This document shows positions 37,150-50,299 of a DNA stretch of 64,000 nucleotides, in pieces. Within the stretch, counting starts at the first letter, position 1; every line of letters begins with the position of its first letter. The stretch comes from Mycteria americana. Its lineage: Eukaryota; Chordata; Aves; Ciconiiformes; Ciconiidae. The stretch covers positions 62,001 through 126,000 of the forward strand of contig NC_134368.1 of the NCBI RefSeq assembly GCF_035582795.1, in the 5' to 3' direction. A model generated the notes under the pieces. The model ran no database searches and was not told the DNA's origin. It worked only from the letters and a program-made list of their open reading frames with translations. Both the position numbers and the translations under genes were made by a program.

Positions 37150-37327
37150 ATCACAATTTTGACTAGCCAGTCCAGCAAAGAAATGGTAAAGCAGCTGGAA
37201 AAAAAGTTAAAAGAGGTAGACCTTGTGAGTCTGCGAAGAATACAAGTCATTGAGGTTTTGAAGAGAGACTTTCTGGAGCCTGAGGATGTGGAACAGTGCA
37301 TGCCAGCAGAAGAGCCCAGCAGTAATG
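37150..37327 (+). CDS. M1AP: M1AP coding exon 3 (residues 145-204, last codon split)
   Basis: Acceptor GTGTTTCAG, donor AATG|GTGAGT, leaving phase 1. It encodes ITILTSQSSKEMVKQLE, then a basic segment ending in IQVIEVLKRDF, and an acidic, variable end (PEDVEQ...EEPSSN). The first half is closely conserved with mammalian M1AP (ITILTSQ, KQLE); the acidic end is not. Confidence 0.93.
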
Positions 37328-37559
37328 GTGAGTATAAGACAGACAGGGTACTCAGGGAAGGTATGGCTTTGGACAGCAGGACAACAAACCCTAGTTCTTG
37401 CTTTGGTCCAATATCTGCTACTTTCCTTTGTGCCATTTAGTGTCACTCATGTAAGTGGGAACTACAGCAAAAAATTTGTACCACAGCACTTCTCTGGGGC
37501 TTTATCACATTTGGGCAAAATTAGCATATAGACTTCATGCATTACTGCATCTTTTGGTA

Positions 37560-38290
37560 TTACCTAAAATTGACTTCATGTGCAATACAGCTTTATTGAG
37601 GGGTTAAAGAGAAAAACACATAGAGTTTATGGGGGTAACACACTCTCAGACACACATATACTCATACTGCTGAACATCATCCTGGGCAACTGACTGGCTG
37701 ATCAAAAGATCCTCGGTGCAGGCAGAGGCAACCAGAATCCTTGAAGCAGGTAGTCAGGGAAGAGAGAAGCAGGCAGACAGGTAGAAGGGAAGGAAGGAGA
37801 AGCAGGCAGGCCATTTACAGTTTCAATGATGCTACAGAGATAACCCTCTCCTCCCCCTCACCAACTCAAGATCTTGTCCTTTTACAAGATGTTTGGTTTC
37901 TAGACAATTCTTAGCCTTTAGTCCTTTCCCCCAGACTACATATTGCACAATGCTGGGAAGAGTTACTTTCCCAGACTAAGTCAGGTACTTACCTTGTTGA
38001 TGAGGTTTTTTTGTCACTGATATTGTTCTTGCTCAGCTGCTGCTTCTTTTCTCTATGCTTATGGCAGTTTTTCTTGAGCTCTTAAGGTTGTACTTCTTCA
38101 GTAATTACATATCAATGAGTTCTTTGTAGCCCTGCAGCCTCTTCCAATCCCGGTCTCCATTTCAAAGGCCTTTACTGACGACACTTAAACTCCCCATCAA
38201 CAAGACACACCTGGTACCAAGCTCTGGTTCACACAGCAAGTTCTCACAACGAGTTGATAACAAGCTTAAAAACCTGAGTCCTGATGCCTT
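37560..38290 (-). mobile_element. Possible solo LTR, antisense
   Basis: On the minus strand a CCCTCAATAAAGCTGTATTGCA block (reverse complement of about 37578-37600) looks like an LTR R region with its poly(A) signal. It is preceded by some 600 bp of moderately GC-rich, non-coding sequence. No clear TG/CA ends or target-site duplication were found, so this is tentative. Confidence 0.2.
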
Positions 38291-39750
38291 GCAAAGTTAG
38301 TGTAAGACCTGTTACTAGCAATGACAATATTGTTTTTACTGAGTTACAGGCAACGTTGGATGTTGTTGCCTTACCTGTTTCTAGCTGTTCTTTTCTGGTT
38401 GCAGTAGCAAATTTCTGGTCAACTGGCAGAGTAGGGGCTGGGAATGTTCAGGTGGATCACATATTCCCTTTTGCCACGTTCCCTCGCACACCTGGCCACA
38501 TGCTTCATTAGTGAAAGAGCAAGTACACCCCAGACCCTGAATGTTATTTTCCCTGGCCATATATCTGAAGATATCCTCCATTAATCTGACAGTTTTCAGC
38601 AGTGAGAATTTAAGCTATAGTAATGAGAAATTCAGAAACAGAAATTCCTGTTAGCTCCTGTTTTGAGCCTTTTTGTTTCAAAGCAAAAGGTGCTGAGCAG
38701 ACTCTAAATAAACTACCCAGATGGTGATCAAAAGTCCAATACCACAGCGTTTCAGTGGTAGAAGCCTGTACATTGCAATGCTGCTATAACTGCAACTTTC
38801 ATTTCTGTATTTCTTTTTACCTGACCTTCAATTCTGCTCAGTTATTTCAGCTCTTTCTCGAGGCTGATAAAATCACTGCTAAATAGAAGGAGTTTACACT
38901 GGTTTTCCCCCACCTGCAGCACAACACTGACTAGGTGCATCTTGCTACAGACAATGACTGCTCTCCATGCTGCCTCTACATCCCACTAATCTGGTGGCAG
39001 ACCAAATCAAACACTGAGTTGTATAATCAAGCACTTAGAGGTATATCAACCCTCTTACTACCCGTTAAAAGCTTCCTGCCCTGAAGGGGCAGTCTCCCTC
39101 AGCGAGACATAGCTGGTTATTCTGGCCTCTGCTTGTTTGAAAACAGGCCTCAAGGAGAGTGCTCATCTCTGCAGGTAAAGCTGCTTGGCTGGAGAAAGGC
39201 AGTGCCTTCTTTTTCTGACCAGCACTAACACTGGGAACAGTGAGTCCTAACGAAGAGGATCAAGGTTCTGTCGCTCTGATGTGACTTTAGAATTAATTTA
39301 ATATGCCAAAACTGCACCAAAACCACGAGTTACAAAATTCTGGAAGGAACTGTTGCCTTCAGCTCCAAGGTTGAGGTATTCTTTAAAAGCACCAATCTTG
39401 TCCGTATGGGAAGAGGGCAGTATTTTGGGTGGTTGCAAATGCTGGCTTCTCAATTGAGGAGGATTATTGTCAGGACTTTGCATTGAGCTGGTGCTGCACA
39501 GAACCCTGCAGGGAAGCCTTGGAAAACTAGACACCACGGAAGAGGAGATGCTGTGTGCCTCACTGTCACAAGACGGCTTTAGAGCATGCAAAAGCCCACC
39601 ATATTGTTTTTAAAAGTGAAGTTGTGTAGCCCTTTCACCCAATAAATGGAATAAAAACATAAATGGGGACACAAAGGCCATTGAAATTTCAGATGATGAC
39701 ATTCTAATTTTCTGAGTCTTCTACTTATGAGAAGGCTCAGATGGTCTGAG

Positions 39751-39962
39751 GTCCAGCAGCTAGAACAGCAGAAAGAGACAGAAGCATACAATGGTACAAA
39801 GACTTTTCATGAAACCCAGTCAGAAAATATTTCCGCTCTCATTGGTACGCATGGAGAACATTAACTGTTAAGACTTCAAAAAGAGGACAATAGGGCCAAC
39901 CAAGAAAGGAGCTCAAACTCTAGCAATCTAACATTAAAGCCCTAGAGCAGGTCAGAAGAGAT
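39751..39962 (+). repeat. Inverted repeat, left arm (212 bp)
   Basis: Reverse complement of 40581-40792 with the same length and about nine mismatches seen. The arms run from GTCCAGCAGCT to TCAGAAGAGAT. The flanks outside the arms do not match. The spacer is 618 bp. Confidence 0.93.
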
Positions 39963-40249
39963 TATTAAACTATTTGCTCTCTAAGAGGAGCACTGGGGAA
40001 TGGGTAGTCCAAATAATTTGAAAAAGGAGTCCAGCTGATTTATGAAGAGGATTTTTTACCTGTTGGAGCTCCTTTCCTCTGTTTCTGCAAAAAAATTTCA
40101 TTGTATTAGAAAAAATTACAGTAAAGAACATTGATGTTGCAAGATCTAGCATGCAGGAAGTGCAACAATTAGTGCTGTGTTCAACTGCAGCCTATCACCC
40201 ACTACAAAATAAACATTGTGATGCAGCACTTAATTATGAGGTTCATCCC

Positions 40250-40470
40250 ACCGTGGATATTTCTTCCATTAGTTTGTTTAGTGGCTGTTGGAACCTACTT
40301 ACATTTTTAATATCCAGAGCACTGCTGTGACATTGCATCCTGCATTTATATGTGTAGCACATCGAAAAACCATCTCTTTTTAAATCCTCTGCCTGAGAAA
40401 TTAATTTTGTGCCCTCTCCATCTGAGCTTATTGGAAGCAAATGACAGTTTCCAATTTATTTTTTCTGTCA
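40250..40470 (-). mobile_element. Ancient CR1-type LINE fragment, antisense, in the hairpin loop
   Basis: Has the antisense order AAACCATCTCTTTTTAAATC, CTCTGCCTGAGAAATTAATT, TTGTGCCCTCTCC, paralleling the old CR1 text in which a Leu/Lys-rich antisense tract is followed by CTGCCTATTAATTTC. Edges approximate. Confidence 0.5.
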
Positions 40471-40580
40471 TTGTTCTATGTAGCTCTACCACAGAGCTCA
40501 GAGATCTTAAAATGTTGTGAGTCTGATTAGCCTGAAAATTTTTAACCTATTTGTAATGGCTTTGATAAATTGCTCTCAAA

Positions 40581-40792
40581 ATCTCTTCTGACCTGCTCTA
40601 GGGCTTTAATGTTAGCTTGCTGGAGTTTGAGCTCCTTTCTTGGTTGGCCCTATTGTCCTCTTTTTGAGGTCTTAACAGTTAATGGTCTCCATGTGTACCA
40701 ATGAGAGTGGAAATATTTTCTGACTGGGTTTCATGAAATGTCTTTGTACCATTGTAGGCTTCTGTCTCTTTCTGCTGTTCCAGCTGCTGGAC
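40581..40792 (-). repeat. Inverted repeat, right arm (212 bp)
   Basis: Partner of 39751-39962. Transcription through M1AP intron 3 would place both arms in one RNA and allow a long duplex of about 200 bp. Confidence 0.93.
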
Positions 40793-43700
40793 ATGCTTTG
40801 TAAGGATCAGTTAGCTGTGTCCTGCTAGCCAAACTTCCTCAAAGTTCTTTCATCTCACTGTCCTAAATTTTCAAAAGGGGTGGTTTAAATCTGGTCTCCA
40901 AATCAGGAAGCTCTCCTGTCCAATGCAACTTTTGACCAGACTACACTGATTTTTTTATCCAGCTACTTTGGGTATGACTTTCAAAACAGCCTTCCTGTCA
41001 GGCAGGAGGGTTGGTAGGAGGCGGCTGTTACTGGCATCTCTCCCCTTTCTCTTGTATGGATGTTTCTTGGGTATGAAGGAGCTGAGTGCCTCTGCACCTG
41101 AATTCTGACATTCACTGCGGTAATCCTTACATGTTCTTCCTTAAGCCCAACATTCTGCTTCTCCAGAACCTTCTGTTAAAACATACTTAAAATCAAGGTT
41201 TTCGTTTCTCTCCTGACTTAATATCCACAACTCCTGATTTCAAGAAGGAGAACAGGAACATGTTGTTTTCCTAGATTCACCCGTTTTTCATAAATACATC
41301 CACCAGTTGTCTGTAATGACCGACCCGGACCTTGATAGAATAGACCAGAATGGTCTGTTTGGTGTTTCACCTTTCTTTCCCAGTTAACTTGGATGCATTA
41401 ATCTTTTCTTTTTAACAGACTGCACATCATATTTTCTCTGGGAGATAACTCTCTTGGCCATTACACAACTGGAGTAAAGGATTTTTTGTTTTGTCTTTTA
41501 AATACTGACAGTCTTCAAGAATATGACTTAATTTTGTTGCAGTCATAACACAGGGGTACAGTTTTATTAGATTTCTGAATCAAGCCCACAGTTTCTGGAG
41601 AATCAAGAACCTTTAGAAAGACATCTAGTTTTAAGGTAAAGAAATAAGGTGGAGAGGTCTGTTACAGACCAGCAACAGCCACCTATTAGCACGAATGCCA
41701 AGTTTGGAAGCAATAGAAATGTGGGCAGACTCTAACAATGAAGAGCTGTAGCTCTTTATTATTACTAGAATTTTTTTTCTCCACCCGAGGACCCAAGTTT
41801 TGTTACTGGCAGACTCCCTGAAAAGAAGTAACAGGTAAGTACGTGTGTATAACATTAGTGCAGTCAGGTAGTTCTTTTGCATGCAACAGTAGCGCTGAGT
41901 TTTATTCTCTCCAAACCTCAAAAACAAACTGATAATTTATTTCACTATGCGTGGTTACAGTATTTAAGGTGACACAAAAGTGAAATTTTAAGCACAGTTT
42001 GCAAAAATGTTCACATTATGAGTTAAGTAGTGGTGAACATCATATGTGTATTTAAACCAAACTGTATTAATTTAGTGACCTTTGAAATGGCACAGACTAA
42101 ATATATTAGGAAAAGGCAGGATGAGGGATTTCCAAGAATGGCTGAAACATGGAGTGATTGAACAGGAAACAAAGCTTTGCCTTTATTACATTTTAATAGC
42201 ACGGCATACTTCTCTTAAATGACATTTCGAAAAGCATCACAAAAACTTGCTTTCAAAATGGAAGAAGTATCATAACAGCTTACTACATGAACTGAAAACA
42301 TTTACTAGACAATCTGCTCCACTGAAGAAACTTGCAATAGCTAACAAAATTGTTTCAGCAAATATAGCAAGAGATGTTATATTGCTTGAGAACTACTATC
42401 ACGGTGTGATAGGGAAAAACAATCCCACGCTCTCTGACGCTCATAACACAGTTGTTGTTTTAAGACTTTGATAACAAAACTGAGATTATTGTACATAGAT
42501 ATCTATATATAAAAGCCATACCACAGGAAAACAGTTAAATTAAGAATTAAGGAGCTGGGAACTATGTTTATAAATCATGTTTATGTTTAGATCTTCTGTG
42601 ATCTTCTGTGTTTACAAGAGCACTAGAATAAATGCAAGTTTGATTATTTTTTTCTTTTTTAGATAGAAGGATGTTTGGAAGCTCTGAGACTTGGTTAACA
42701 ATTATGACTTGGTATTCAGGGCATACTGGAATGAAAGAAGTTGCCAAAATTTCCAGGAACAACTAAAACTGTAATTTTTGTGTACTGTATAAGCCATTGT
42801 TATTGGAAGAAACAGTCCTAAATCCCTCCCTCCATTCCATTCCTCCATCAAAACTGTTCGATATCAGGAAACTGATCTGAGCTCACACTACCCTGAGTAA
42901 AGAAAAAGTGAGCCTGTTTTCACTTAACTTGCAAATCTGTGCTATAGGGTCTATCATCTCTTTTTGTCTTTAAAGAAATCCTGTAGATCTGCAGACCATT
43001 TATGTGAGTAACAAACCTATATTGAGATACAGCTATTGGAATGAAATACTTAGTTTTTCTCCCTCCTCCTGCCCCAACCCTCTAAGGAATTTTGGAAATG
43101 AAATTTAAGGACATAAGACAAATTCTAATTAATGAACATGAGGGAAAAAGAGGGTTTGGGGCATGTTTGTGCAGTTGTTCCCTCTCTCTGTGAAGCAGTC
43201 GTCTTTGGTAAATGCCAGATACACAGAAACAGCCTTGTTAAACGGGGTTTGTTAAATATCTGGTCAAGGCTGGAAGTTTCCATTTATGCAAGAAAAAATA
43301 CTTATAGTGTTGAATATGCTACTGAGTATCGTATTCAAGACAGACACATGCACTGGGAAGGCACAGACAACAGGCTGGAGGCTTAGCCATTAGGGAGCTA
43401 GCAGCTGAGACACGTGGCTCAGGTTTCAGTGAGACATGTCACTTGATTATCTTGCCAGACAAAATGGACTTGTATTGCATGATTTCAAGACACTCTTATG
43501 GACAATTCAGTGAGAAGCTTGCATTTTCTTCTTAGAGTCCTATGGACTATATGGTATTACCCTGCTTCCTTCTTTTGGATCCTTCGTTGGACTGTAAGAC
43601 CTTCAAAGCTCAGATCATGTCATTGCTTTGCTTATACTGCAGCTACTGCAGTGAGATCCTGATCCACTGCAAGAGTTTCCACTGACCGTTAATGAATGTT

Positions 43701-46700
43701 ATCTGTATTATTTTACTGTCACATAGTACTAGACTACAAATTGCTTCTTCCAAAACCAAGAAGATGTGGAGATGCAAAATCTGCATCCTGAGCATTCTCA
43801 GGTGCCTGAGAAAGCATCTGATTTTTCAGCTCACCCAGAAAATTTCCTCTCTCATTTACCATAGCAGGGAAAAAAAATATGCAACATACAGTTACAATTT
43901 GCTATGGTACTGAAAGAAGGAAGGCAGGATCAAGGTATCTCCTCTCATAGGCTCATTTCCAGGTTAATGCAGCTAGAAAAGGCTCTAACATTTTTAAGCC
44001 CTGCAGTTGGCAAGTCTTAGAATAGCTTTGAATGTGCTAAGAACAGCCTGTCGTGGATGAAAAATGCTTGCTGTTTTCTTCACAAGAGCAACCTCCTTGG
44101 GAGAGTGCATTTCTAGATAAACAAAGACCATGTGATGAGCAGCAAGGATTGCTTTTTCAAAATGGTAAAGCAGCTCCTCTGTGGGACAGAGACTAAATCT
44201 GCAATGTTTCTTTAATGATAAAACATTAGGGCTTGCCAGACTGCAGACTGGAGCAGAGATCATGATATAATATAAATCCTACAAAGAGAGCAACGCATAC
44301 AGCATTTGTGGTGGGAATAGTGTGTAGGAGTAATTGATAGGATGCCGTGGACTGGCCTCTAATTGATAACATGAGAATTATTATTCTCTCTTCCTTGCCC
44401 CTACCCCATTACAAACACTTAAAGCGTCTGAGCATTGCCAAACCATTTGCTAATGAAAGTTAGTATTTGTATGTGATATAGATACTGGCCCTATCTCTTT
44501 TTGTTTTGGGAAAACAAAAAACAAGCACTGAAGATAAAGCACTAATACATTTTTTATGAACATAATCCATCTTCTGCAAGTCCCAGGAAACCTTTTTCTG
44601 TATGCACTCTGCAGATTGCTGACCAATAAATGGCTCTGCATATCTGCTCTCCAGGAATTTTAAGACCCATTGCACAGTAGATGTCAGCATCCCAACCTGT
44701 TCTTTGTAAGAATGGACAGCAATGAATGCAGTGAATTTCTTTTTACAATTCCCATGTATTGTGCCAACTTAAGATGTATAAGTGGCTACACATCTATTAC
44801 AGAAGAGAAAATAAAAAAATAGGAAAATATTTACTGAGGAAAGGACTAAAACATTTACCAACCCCAAAAAACTGTCTCTCAAAACACAGATAATTCCCCT
44901 TGTCACCTGTGTATACACTATTTGTCAAAGTAAATTACATGCATTTCCTGGTGCTTTGTCTTCTGAACTGTTAATGCCATCTTCAGTGCATATCCCAGAG
45001 AGAAACCTAAGTCTAAAAAAAGTAGGGAATGCATCACAGCTGAAACACAACCAGCATGCTCTCCAGGTGCATTAGTGCATTCTGCAGGGTAATGAGAGCA
45101 AGAGTCATAGCATCAGGGCAAGTGACTGACAGTGGTAATAGCTCTGCTCATGAAGAGCAGTGTCCAGAGAGAAGGACGACATTCCCTTCCACCAGAGTAT
45201 CCTCCTGCATTGCTCCATGACAGAGAAACTCATATTCCCATATGCATCAGAGAAGACTGGGGTAAGGCATGGTAAGCAGTCTTAAGATACATTTTTAAAA
45301 GCTGCTACAAAACTAAGGGAGAAATCAGTTTACTATACAAATTTGGGAAGAACTTAAAAAAAAAAAAGGAATGAAATGTCCTTGCAGCCAAGGACAATCA
45401 GACCAGACATTAAGAAGGAAAGGCTTTCAGTAGCAAGGACAGGGTGAAGGACCTCCCGTCATAAGTAGGAGTTGATTCTACTTTGCTGCAGAGGCACAAC
45501 CTGCATGATGCCTTCCTCAAGGCTCGAAGGTGGAGACAATTAGAAAGTATGTCCTGCTGTGATGGCCATACTACAAAAAGTGTGTTTGCAAGTTGCAGAC
45601 CATTTGAACAATTACAGTCATTATATTAGCCCTAGATTATTTGCCATGTAGAGGGAGATTAATGAATTTCTGTCTTTTTTTTTTTTTTTTAATGTAGGAG
45701 CGGATGCATAGTGTCATTTTTGCAAACTATAAATACTAATGCATAAAGAAAATATTTCACTTTGCAGATGGATGTAGCACTGTATTTTAGTCCCCAGCCA
45801 GCCTTGTAAACACATTGGGAAAAAGAAGGCTATTTCTGCTACGTATTCATCTTTTCAGAATACCTGTTTCACATCCTAGCTGTATGGTGACCCTATTAAT
45901 GCTACCAGGTTGTTTGTTCCTTCTGTATTTACAAATGGGTATATTACATGTCTTATGCATTTTGCAAATTGTTCATCAAATTCTTTTTTTTTTTTACTTT
46001 TACCTATTTTATTTTTTATTTATTTATTTAGTCTGCTAGACTTTATGCGAGCTTCTCATTTGGATGCACCTTTGAGTTACTATTTGGGGGTGTTTGGGGT
46101 TTTGTTTTTTTTTGCAAGGGTTTAATCTTGTTTATGACCTCCCTAACTCTGCTGTCCAGCCTACATTTCTCCATTCCTAAAGGTTGTTGTTGCTAGCTCA
46201 TATACATTTGCTCTGCACCTCCAACATGGTAGCTTAAATACTTGCTATGTCCTTGCAAACATTTTTACTTTCTCCTTTTAATTTGTTTATAACAAGTTGC
46301 TAAATTTTATGCATTTCACTTGTTTGAAATGAAATTTAACAGTGGTGGATAGTTTTGACTGTTGTTGTATCTGCAGGGATGTTTCTACTGTGGGATTGCT
46401 GTGTTACCAAGCAGCACGTCAACAGTAATGTGTTGAAACATGTTCTCTGTGTTGGTCAGGTCCAGCTCAAGTTTTGCTTCTGTTCTTCTCAGGTCTGTGA
46501 TTAGCTGCTCCTTTAAACACACGTTGAGGATGTTTAGCAATTTAGTCATGGGGCCATATTGCAAAGTAACGTTCATCTTCTGTACGATGAGTATTACTTT
46601 TCCACCACGACTACAAAATTCCCCATTAATATAGCATTTCAGTTTTGCAGTCTCTGATTTCTCATAGCATCACGTATCCAGTGTCCCTTGCTTAGAGAAA

Positions 46701-47063
46701 AGGAGGAAATGGTTTAAAATTGTGAGAAGAGTCTCCGAGGCCAAGTGCCAAGATGACCACAGCAGAGGATGGTTTGCATCAGTCACAATTAGTCCTCTGA
46801 AGACGGTAGTAGTCAGTCCACCCACCTCATTGATGAGAAGGGTGTTGGTGTGGCCTGTGGAGCAGCTCACCTTCTAGCAATATCCTTTTAAGAGGGCTGG
46901 CATCACAGTGCTGTGCTGTGATTTACATGGCAATGGCTTCTGAAGCACTTCTTATGTGAAAGCACTTGAGGGACTAAGGAGGTATAGTGTAGTGGAAAAC
47001 GCAAAAGAACGTTCTTTTCTATAACTGAAAATGTCTGTGCTTTTTCACCTTTTTGTCCTGCAG

Positions 47064-47237
47064 ACATTGCAATCCTGGGAATGGACATTGATGTGCAAAC
47101 CATTGAGGACAGTATCATCAGCTTGGAGATGCTGTTTAAAACATGGCTACATGACTATGGCACAGAGAGAGAACACCTCCATCTCCTCCTTCCATCAGGA
47201 AGCTTCAGCCATGCCACTGCACCCAAGACCACCCTAA
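47064..47237 (+). CDS. M1AP: M1AP coding exon 4 (residues 204-262, both end codons split)
   Basis: Acceptor TTTTGTCCTGCAG, donor CTAA|GTATTT (a weak donor), phases 1 and 1. It encodes the ILGMDIDVQTIED segment, LEMLFKTWLHDYGTE and HLHLLLPSGSFS, matching the mammalian ILGTDID...WLH...LLLS region. The split last codon makes ATG with the next exon, giving the conserved MCLKC. Confidence 0.92.
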   Translation, partial: TLQSWEWTLMCKPLRTVSSAWRCCLKHGYMTMAQRENTSISSFHQEASAMPLHPRPP

Positions 47238-48905
47238 GTATTTAATTTTCTCTCCCCTCTGCAGGGAGCTCCTAAATGCCACAGCCTTAAAGATTAGCCA
47301 GGCCTGTCCTATGGGCATGTTCCCTCACATTGAGAGACCCAAGTAAGGTCTCTGGGTGACTTTGAAAGCTGTCTGAGGTTGTCTGAGTTGTCAGGAGATA
47401 CCTGTCTGGAGCTTTCTGTTGTCTGAGGCTGATGTCTCTCACATTGAGAGACCCAAGTAAGGTCTCTGGGTGACTTTGAAAGCTGTCTGAGGTTGTCTGA
47501 GTCGTCTGAGGAGATACCTGTCTGGAGCTTTCTGTTGTCTGAGGCTGAGAGCCATTTGCTTAGAATACTTCTAGGTTGCTGCCATGTCATGTGGCTGCTC
47601 ATGCTAGAATTCATTTCCATTCTGCAGCAAAAATGTGCCTATTAATTTTATAGCCACTTGGTCAAGGTAAAAGGGGCCTTACATACTGAGAGCCAAGGTC
47701 CTTCTGGATCAGTTGTATAGCCCTAAAAATTGTGTTCCTTGTGTTTGATGCTAAAAGTCTGTGCCAGAGCTGCACTTAAATAAAGGCTGTCTTACAAAGG
47801 GACTTGGCTTGTATTTATATCTATTGATTTAGCACTAAAATAGCTAATGTTCTAGCTGGAGCTGCCAACAGTTATAATAATGCATGGGAAAATTTATAAG
47901 GAATATGTAATTTCTTTGCCTTTACTAGTCTAAGTCCAAATCCTTAATCCATCCTTGGGTGAGCACTGAAAACACCAACAGCTACAGCAGACATAGGTGT
48001 TTCCCGTAAGTTGTTGTTAACTGTATTTGTCACCATTGCACTGCCATGGGAATCTGCACACGCTGTTCCGGCAATCCCCTTTCCGTGCCTCTCCAATATG
48101 GTACTATATGCCACTCCAATATGGTACTCATGTGCAGCTTCCCATTGCCATCACAGCAGAAGCACACTTGCTTTCTTCTGGTGATCCACAGGCCAGTTCC
48201 AGACTGTAAGCAAAGCTCATAGAGAGTCACTGGTGGCTTTTGCAGGTACGCTGCACAGCAAGCAGGTCAGAAAGCCTGGTGTGACTTTTTATTTATGTAG
48301 TAGCTACCATAACAGCTTCCAGACCAGCACAGGCAATTACGTTATTTTGTTAAAGGTGGATTTTCCTTCATCATAACATTGAATTTCATACTTGATGCAT
48401 TGGCTTATTATAGCTAGCAAGACAAACCAAGTTATACTGCAGTCAGGTTTTTTCACCTTCCCACACTCAAGAAATCTGTAGAAGGCCAGAGAAATTGTAT
48501 GCAGCTATGTATCATATTATACCAGAGTTAGTGTCATCAGTGTGCTGGGTTTCTCCACAAACGCAGATAGAAAAGGTGACAGGAAATGTGTGGCCCTGAA
48601 CCCAGGGTGGCATTGGGAAATGAGTTTCTGCTCCCTCTACAGCTGGCCACTCATCACCAAAACTGGAACTTGCCAGCCCAGTTACCAACCAATCATTGTT
48701 TCATTAACATGCCAAGCATGTGGTATTTCCCCTTGTGTTTAAAATGGGGATAGATTGTTGCCTTGTGTCACAGGCTTTAGCGTTGTTCTTCCCTTAATAG
48801 TTGCTGTTGCTAGAAAACATTAACTTAGTGTTTGTAAGCGCTTTGAGCATGTCATGTGCTAAACATTGCCGTTTCCAGCAATCTAAACCAATCTCCTTCT
48901 CCTAG
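47238..48905. other. M1AP: M1AP intron 4
   Basis: Starts with the 114 bp tandem duplication; a small direct repeat of CTCCAATATGGTACT lies at 48091 and 48115. Otherwise featureless. Confidence 0.8.
47324..47550. repeat. Two-copy tandem duplication, period 114 bp
   Basis: CTCACATTGAGAGACCC starts at 47324 and 47438, and the sequence after it repeats to GTCTGAGGCTGA. The copies are nearly identical apart from a GTTGTC/GTCGTCTGA difference of about 3 bp. Each unit also carries internal GTCTGAGG repeats. It begins 87 bp after the exon 4 donor. Confidence 0.93.
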
Positions 48906-49056
48906 TGTGCCTGAAGTGTGATTTGCAGGAGAGGTTGCTCGACCCAGCTCTACTTTCTGGGACGGTTGATGGCACGGTGAGAGCAGCAGATTTGAATTCA
49001 CCCTGCCAGATGGCAGCCTGGCCAGCTACAGTGCTGTATAAACTCCGGATTGTAAA
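48906..49056 (+). CDS. M1AP: M1AP coding exon 5 (residues 262-312, both end codons split)
   Basis: Acceptor CTTCTCCTAG, donor GTAAA|GTAAGT, phases 1 and 2. It encodes CLKCDLQERLLDPALLSGTV, conserved with mammals (CLKCDLQERLL...SLLAGT), and ends in YKLRIVK, the counterpart of YKLQVIK. Four cysteine or CxxC-like residues are visible only at the start (CLKC); metal binding is not claimed. Confidence 0.93.
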
Positions 49057-50299
49057 GTAAGTGTTGTTACATGCTTTGCGCTTGGTAACTAGAAGGCTGG
49101 TATAGCAGCAGCCTTCACTCTTTCTGTGCAATTTCAACTAGGATCTGGTAACATCACCATAAAGCGCTGGGGGACTCAAAGTGCTAGGGAGCAAAATTCT
49201 GATGTAAGATACCTTCAACCCCCGTAACTCTTAGTGTTATGGAACAGCACATCCCACACATGCAGACAGGAGCGCAGAGTCAAAAAGAGTGTTACCATGA
49301 CACTAGCACTTTATGAGTGTAACACCATAGGTGTTATCCATGCAACAGTTGTTTCCTTCCAGTGTGAAGTTCTGTAGACCGCAGCCATTGCTCCATATAT
49401 AATTCTGTTGTTCTCTCATTGTGGCCTCCTAATGAGGCCACAGAATTGTCTTGCATCCTCCTAATTGTCTCCTAAGAATTGTCTTGCATCCTCCTAATGA
49501 GGCCACAACAATTAATTGGGTGTCAGAGCCTGAGCTAACTAATTGACTAGTAATAAAAAAGCCAGCAAAGCCTCATAGTGCTGTGTGACTTCACGCAAGA
49601 ATTTACTCGTTTTCCTTTCAGCAGTCTATGGCTGGTAAGCACAGAGCATAACAAGAAGAGTGATGCTCTCTAGTGTCTTTTCTGAGGTTTATTTATAGGG
49701 AAAATTTTGTGTAATTTCTGAACTATACAGTTGTTCTTAAAATTATTCTCAACCTGTCAGTAGCTGAAGAGCACTCAGTAATTGTGCATAAATGGCCCAC
49801 AGCGAAAGCACTGAAGCTACTTAATAATGCCCTGTCATTAGACAGAAGTGTGCTATGGACAGGCAATGTCAAGCACTGTAAAGTCTGTAGCGGTGTTTGT
49901 GGTGGGATGTTGGCTCTGTGCAGGAGTAGAGCATGTGTCAGTTTAAGTGAAGGATAACCACGATCCAGTAAAAATCACTTAGGAAGAGATGTAATTGCCT
50001 GGGTGAGTTATTGTCCAAGAGTCCAGATTAACAATCTGGTTTGTATACAAAATGCATGAAGATTGGATTTGCTTCTTGGCATGCTCTTGTCAACGCAGAT
50101 ACAAGGGAATCTGGAAATCGGCAGGAATTGGACTTTTCTGCAAGGTTTCATAGTGACAGGCCACAGCAATACAGACATTAAGTGCTTGTAGTAGTATTGC
50201 AGCTGATACTGCCATAGCCACTTGAGCTAGTCGTCTCCTGGTAGAGTCTTCTTGCTTCATGTTGGTTGTGCTTCACTAACATGAGCTCTATATTTGCAG
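49057..50299. other. M1AP: M1AP intron 5
   Basis: Contains a small direct duplication of AGAATTGTCTTGCATCCTCC (49442 and 49475) within a patch of CCTAATGAGGCCACA repeats (about 49425-49510). No exon seen. Confidence 0.75.

Larger units (their letters stand above)
37328..47063. other. M1AP: M1AP intron 3
   Basis: The largest intron between coding exons, 9.7 kb. It includes a possible antisense LTR, the 212 bp inverted repeat with an old CR1 fragment in its loop, and T-runs at 45679-45693 and 45986-45996. No extra exon recognised. Confidence 0.85.

Noticed and set aside
47324-47550. CRISPR-like array
   Set aside because: Only two units, no spacers, vertebrate intron.
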